From the NCBI GenBank assembly GCA_030684395.1, contig JAUXTT010000029.1, positions 1-64,000 on the forward strand: a stretch of DNA of 64,000 bases, read 5' to 3'. Under the pieces are notes generated by a model, which did no database searches, was not told the origin of the DNA, and worked only from the letters and a program-made list of their open reading frames with translations. Source of the DNA: Bacteroidota bacterium. Lineage in GTDB: Bacteria; Bacteroidota; Bacteroidia; B-17B0; Aurantibacillaceae. A program made the translations under genes and the position numbers. Positions 61,304-64,000 of this stretch are shown one piece after another. Numbering within the stretch: position 1 is the stretch's first letter; the number at the start of each line of letters is the position of its first letter.

Positions 61304-62107
61304 TTATTTTCCTGAAGTTTGGAATTCCTGAATAATAGTAAATCCTGCCTCATCCATTGCATAAGTTAACTGATCTACGCGATTTGAGAACAAGTTGTAG
61401 AAAATGATAGCTAAAGCAGAAGATAAGATACCAACCAATGTGTTTACAAGGGCCTCAGAGATACCTGTTGCAAGAGCGGCAGTATCAGGAGTACCAGCCG
61501 CAGCTAAAGCACCGAAGGCACGGATCATACCAACAACCGTTCCGATAAGACCGATCAAAGTACCAATAGATGCACAAGTTGAAATGATTACCATGTTTTT
61601 AGAAAGCATTGGTAATTCAAGAGCGGTAGCTTCTTCTAAAGCTTTTTGAATTGCATGAACTTTTGCTTCTTTATCTAAATGAGTATCGTTTTGAACAAAC
61701 TGATATTTCACCAATCCTTCTTTCACAACGTTCCCTAAAGAACCTTTTTGTTTATCACATTCAGCGATTGCTGTATCTAAATCACCGTCAGCAATCAAAT
61801 TTTTGATCTTAGCAACGAATGCCGCAACATTTCCACGTCCTGTAGCTTTTGAAATTGTGATTAAACGCTCAAAGAAGAACAATATTACAGTAAAGAACAC
61901 ACCTAATAACATAGGTACGATAAATCCTCCTTTGTACATGTTACCCCAGAAATTGATCGGATGTCCTTTTTCAGGCCCATCAACGTCAAAGTTACCAGCA
62001 CTTCCTAAAAGGAATTTGTACACAATAATTCCAATTCCTAAGCAAATTGCAATTGCTAAAAGGGACACAATAAATGAAAATCCGCCTGATGTTTTGTTGT
62101 TACTCAT
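61304..62107 (-). CDS. exbB: ExbB/TolQ/MotA proton channel
   Basis: The 267-residue inner-membrane protein has an N-terminal helix (about 12-32), one at about 58-78, and two at about 163-183 and 205-228. The last pair carries the TolQ/ExbB core CASIGTLIGLIGTVVGMIRAF and ISEALVNTLVGILSSALAII. It opens the operon that continues with two exbD genes and tonB, with intergenic gaps of 58, 18 and 85 nt. Its 5' region holds three 49-nt tandem repeats. Confidence 0.95.
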   Translation of the reverse strand: MSNNKTSGGFSFIVSLLAIAICLGIGIIVYKFLLGSAGNFDVDGPEKGHPINFWGNMYKGGFIVPMLLGVFFTVILFFFERLITISKATGRGNVAAFVAKIKNLIADGDLDTAIAECDKQKGSLGNVVKEGLVKYQFVQNDTHLDKEAKVHAIQKALEEATALELPMLSKNMVIISTCASIGTLIGLIGTVVGMIRAFGALAAAGTPDTAALATGISEALVNTLVGILSSALAIIFYNLFSNRVDQLTYAMDEAGFTIIQEFQTSGK

Positions 62108-62124
62108 ATTACTTGTTTTTAATT

Positions 62125-62271
62125 ATTGATTTTTTGTTATTTATTTTAATTTGTATCAATGCTACTCCGTGGTATTAATTTTTTGTTATTTATTTTGATT
62201 TGTATCAATGCTACTCCGTGGTATTGATTTTTTGTTGTTTATTTTAATTTGTATCAATGCTATTTCGTGGT
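62125..62271. repeat. Three tandem 49-nt repeats upstream of exbB
   Basis: Units at 62125-62173, 62174-62222 and 62223-62271 have identical length and few differences. Each starts ATTGAT or ATTAAT, carries a T-rich stretch, and ends with TATCAATGCTACTCCGTGGT (third copy TATTTCGTGGT). ATTGAT at the start and ATCAAT 25 nt later form a weak inverted pair inside units 1 and 3. They end 17 nt before the exbB start codon, on the leader side. Confidence 0.9.
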
Positions 62272-62298
62272 GTTTTCTTTTCTGGTTTTTACAGTTGC

Positions 62299-62306
62299 CA
62301 AACATA
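62299..62306 (-). promoter_or_regulatory. Putative -7 box of the exb operon
   Basis: On the minus strand it reads TATGTTTG, an exact match to TAnnTTTG. It would place the three 49-nt repeats in a 5' UTR of about 185 nt. The remainder of 62307-62480 shows nothing further. Confidence 0.45.
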
Positions 62307-62480
62307 CTAAAATACTTTCAAAACTAAAAGCTCCTTTTTTTAGCTTTTTATTAAGATTTTAAATGTTTAAAGGCTCCATTTTGTTGATTAACTCTATTTC
62401 TGACGTAAAAGTATGCAGGATTTCATAAAAATAAAGTGTGATTTGATAAGTGGAGGGGTTTTATTGATAAGTGGTTCTTT

Positions 62481-62541
62481 TCAACACAGAGGGCACAGAG
62501 GTGAACGAGTTTAGCTTCGCTGAAAGGGTTCACAGAGGAAT
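62481..62541. repeat. CACAGAG-type intergenic repeat
   Basis: CAACACAGAGGGCACAGAGG is followed by GGTTCACAGAGGAATCT. It resembles the left part of 58830-58944. Confidence 0.5.
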
Positions 62542-62554
62542 CTTTTTGTTTTTG

Positions 62555-62620
62555 AACCATATAAGGCATGTAAGGGCATTTAAGTGAGTTCTTATATGAA
62601 CTTATATGCCTTATATGGTT
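62555..62620. repeat. 66-nt palindrome, second copy of the 32601-32664 element
   Basis: AACCATATAAGGCATGTAAG at the left and CTTATATGCCTTATATGGTT at the right are shared with 32601-32664, including the inner CTTATATGAACTTATAT. Only the central dozen bases differ. It lies between the exb operon leader and the stop of the beta-CASP gene. Confidence 0.85.
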
Positions 62621-62657
62621 TTTGATATTGGTTTTCTTAGTGTGTTAAGTAGTTAAC

Positions 62658-64000
62658 TTATAGTTCAAAAATCTCTCCTTTTACGGGGATCTCCACACGT
62701 CCGAAGCCCTCTTTTACGAGAGTTTCTCGCCATACTTTTTTGGTATTTTGTTCGCCGTGCACAAGAAACACCTTTTTTACTTCTTTTTTATTTTGGCAAT
62801 TCAGAAATTTCAGCATTTCCTCGTAGTCACCGTGGGCGCTATAAGAATGGATACTTTCCACATCGGCCAGTACTTGAAAGTTTTCTCCGAAAATATTTAC
62901 ATTTTTTTCTCCACTAACCAGTTTACCTCCCAAAGAGGAAGGTGTACAATACCCTACAGCGAGAATTGTGTTTTTTGGGTTTGAGATATTATGTGCTATA
63001 TGATGTTTTACACGTCCGGCTTCCATCATTCCAGATGCTGAAATAATAATACAAGGGTGGTTGTACTCATTCAATCGCATCGAGTCTTCCCTTTTCTGGA
63101 TATACACGAGCCCCTGAAAGCCAAATGGGTCAGGGTCTTTTTTAATATATTCCTGCAGGTTATCATTGAGGTTATGAACGTATTTCCGGGTAATATCCGT
63201 TGCACTCACCGATAATGGACTATCCACAAATACTTTCAGGTTTGCGGGTAAAAGATCGGCGTTCTTTAACTTATCCAAAACAAAAACAATTTCCTGTGTT
63301 CTACCCAAACTAAAAGCAGGAATAATCAACTTTCCTTTTTTCTCAACGCAAGTTCTTCTTACAACGTCTAACAAATGCATTTCGGCTGCTGCAGTTTTAT
63401 CGTGCAATCTGTCGCCGTAAGTAGATTCACAAATAATATAATCAGCTTGCGGAAATGGTTCAGGGTCTTTCATTAACATATCCGTATACCTCCCTATATC
63501 GCCGGTAAATGTAAGTTTGGTTATTTTGCCATTTTCCTTTGCTGTTATATTTACCGCAGCACTTCCCAAAATATGTCCGGCATCTGTGAATGAAAAAGAA
63601 ATCTCATCATTAATAGCAAAGTCGGTATGGTAATCCAATGGATGAAACATCTCTACTGTTTTTTGCACATCCATTTCGGTATACATTGGTTTCAAAGGTT
63701 TCTGTCCCCTTCTCTCCCTGACCTTATTAATATAATAAATATCTGCCTCATGTATGTGGGCACTATCCATCAATAATATTTCAGCTACTTCGGCAGTGGC
63801 TCTTGTACAATAAATCTTCCCTCTGAAACCCTGACGTACGAGGTAAGGCAGGTTTCCCGAATGATCAATATGCGCATGAGATAAAATAACCGCATCGATG
63901 TGGAGAGGGTTTAATCCAAGGTGAGCATTCATTTCATTGGTTTCGTGTCCCATTCCCTGATATAAGCCGCAATCTAAAAGAATTTGCGCACCTTTTTCAG
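62658..64000 (-). CDS. Beta-CASP metallo-beta-lactamase-fold hydrolase (5' end beyond window)
   Basis: The open frame runs past the right edge: upstream of the first Met (63953) it continues as GAQILLDCGLYQG, so the start is outside the window. At least 447 residues are present. Motifs are HAHIDHSG (zinc), GDIG (TFTGDIGRY), GHILGSA, and the beta-CASP elements IIPAFSLGRTQE, ISASGMMEAGR and the C-terminal HSYSAHGDYEEM with VFLVHGEQ. This is a CPSF73/YsxC-unrelated bacterial RNase-type protein of the RMMBL family, probably an RNA or nucleic-acid hydrolase; the target is unknown. Confidence 0.92.
   Translation of the reverse strand, partial: EKGAQILLDCGLYQGMGHETNEMNAHLGLNPLHIDAVILSHAHIDHSGNLPYLVRQGFRGKIYCTRATAEVAEILLMDSAHIHEADIYYINKVRERRGQKPLKPMYTEMDVQKTVEMFHPLDYHTDFAINDEISFSFTDAGHILGSAAVNITAKENGKITKLTFTGDIGRYTDMLMKDPEPFPQADYIICESTYGDRLHDKTAAAEMHLLDVVRRTCVEKKGKLIIPAFSLGRTQEIVFVLDKLKNADLLPANLKVFVDSPLSVSATDITRKYVHNLNDNLQEYIKKDPDPFGFQGLVYIQKREDSMRLNEYNHPCIIISASGMMEAGRVKHHIAHNISNPKNTILAVGYCTPSSLGGKLVSGEKNVNIFGENFQVLADVESIHSYSAHGDYEEMLKFLNCQNKKEVKKVFLVHGEQNTKKVWRETLVKEGFGRVEIPVKGEIFEL

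Noticed and set aside
62125-62271. CRISPR array
   Set aside because: The 49-nt units follow each other directly without spacers and there are no cas genes.

Overview
The window is chromosomal DNA of a member of the Bacteroidota. It is AT-rich and carries several hallmarks of the phylum. Three gene fusions are visible: MurF-alanine racemase, LpxC-FabZ and HemC-HemD. There is a GldM homologue, a secreted protein with a type IX secretion (T9SS) C-terminal sorting domain, a PorE-like OmpA protein, and an ExbB-ExbD-ExbD-TonB cluster. Many genes are preceded by the Bacteroidota -7 box TAnnTTTG. I cannot place the organism below the phylum or class from this sequence alone. I saw no rRNA, tRNA, CRISPR array, transposase or integrase.

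Layout. 0.1-15 kb: a histone-tailed VOC protein, mltG, hsp20, an OmpA/thioredoxin-like protein, fabD, an outer-membrane protein, alanine dehydrogenase, a Sua5-type threonylcarbamoyl-AMP synthase, a fatty-acid desaturase, small secreted proteins, and the haem genes hemA and hemCD. 15-28 kb: PBP1C, an antitoxin-like orphan, murF-alr, a family 9 glycosyltransferase, metF, an OsmC protein and the potassium transporter kup. 28-36 kb: lysC-lysA behind a possible leader peptide, an ArsR-controlled arsenic cluster (arsR, DUF6428, an arsenate-reductase-like phosphatase, an aquaporin), and an S41 peptidase flanked by integron-like repeats. 36-54 kb: a PorE-like OmpA protein, tryptophan 2,3-dioxygenase, Rel/SpoT, phhB, phhA, an M32 carboxypeptidase, a saccharopine dehydrogenase-like gene, glutathione peroxidase, a T9SS cargo protein, an orphan gldM, trmN6 and folA. 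54-64 kb: an ABC ATPase, the lipid A block lpxD-lpxC/fabZ-lpxA, the exbB-exbD-exbD-tonB operon, and a beta-CASP metallo-hydrolase cut by the right edge.

How the genes work together. Several blocks supply the envelope: mltG, pbpC and murF-alr for peptidoglycan, lpxACD for lipid A, and the Exb/TonB energiser. phhA, phhB and kynA handle aromatic amino acids. The most striking regulatory signal is upstream of phhA. A 24-codon leader ORF contains three consecutive Tyr codons and is followed by four mutually exclusive pairing segments ending in an intrinsic terminator. This is the architecture of ribosome-mediated attenuation, apparently sensing the product of the enzyme. A fragment of the 3' end of phhA is also repeated 0.4 kb downstream, beyond an unrelated membrane-protein gene.

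Intergenic regions are rich in short palindromic repeats: CGCAGAT/ATCTGCG types, CACAGAG types, and a roughly 65-nt palindrome in two copies 30 kb apart. A perfectly spaced triple 49-nt tandem repeat lies in the likely 5' untranslated region of the exb operon.
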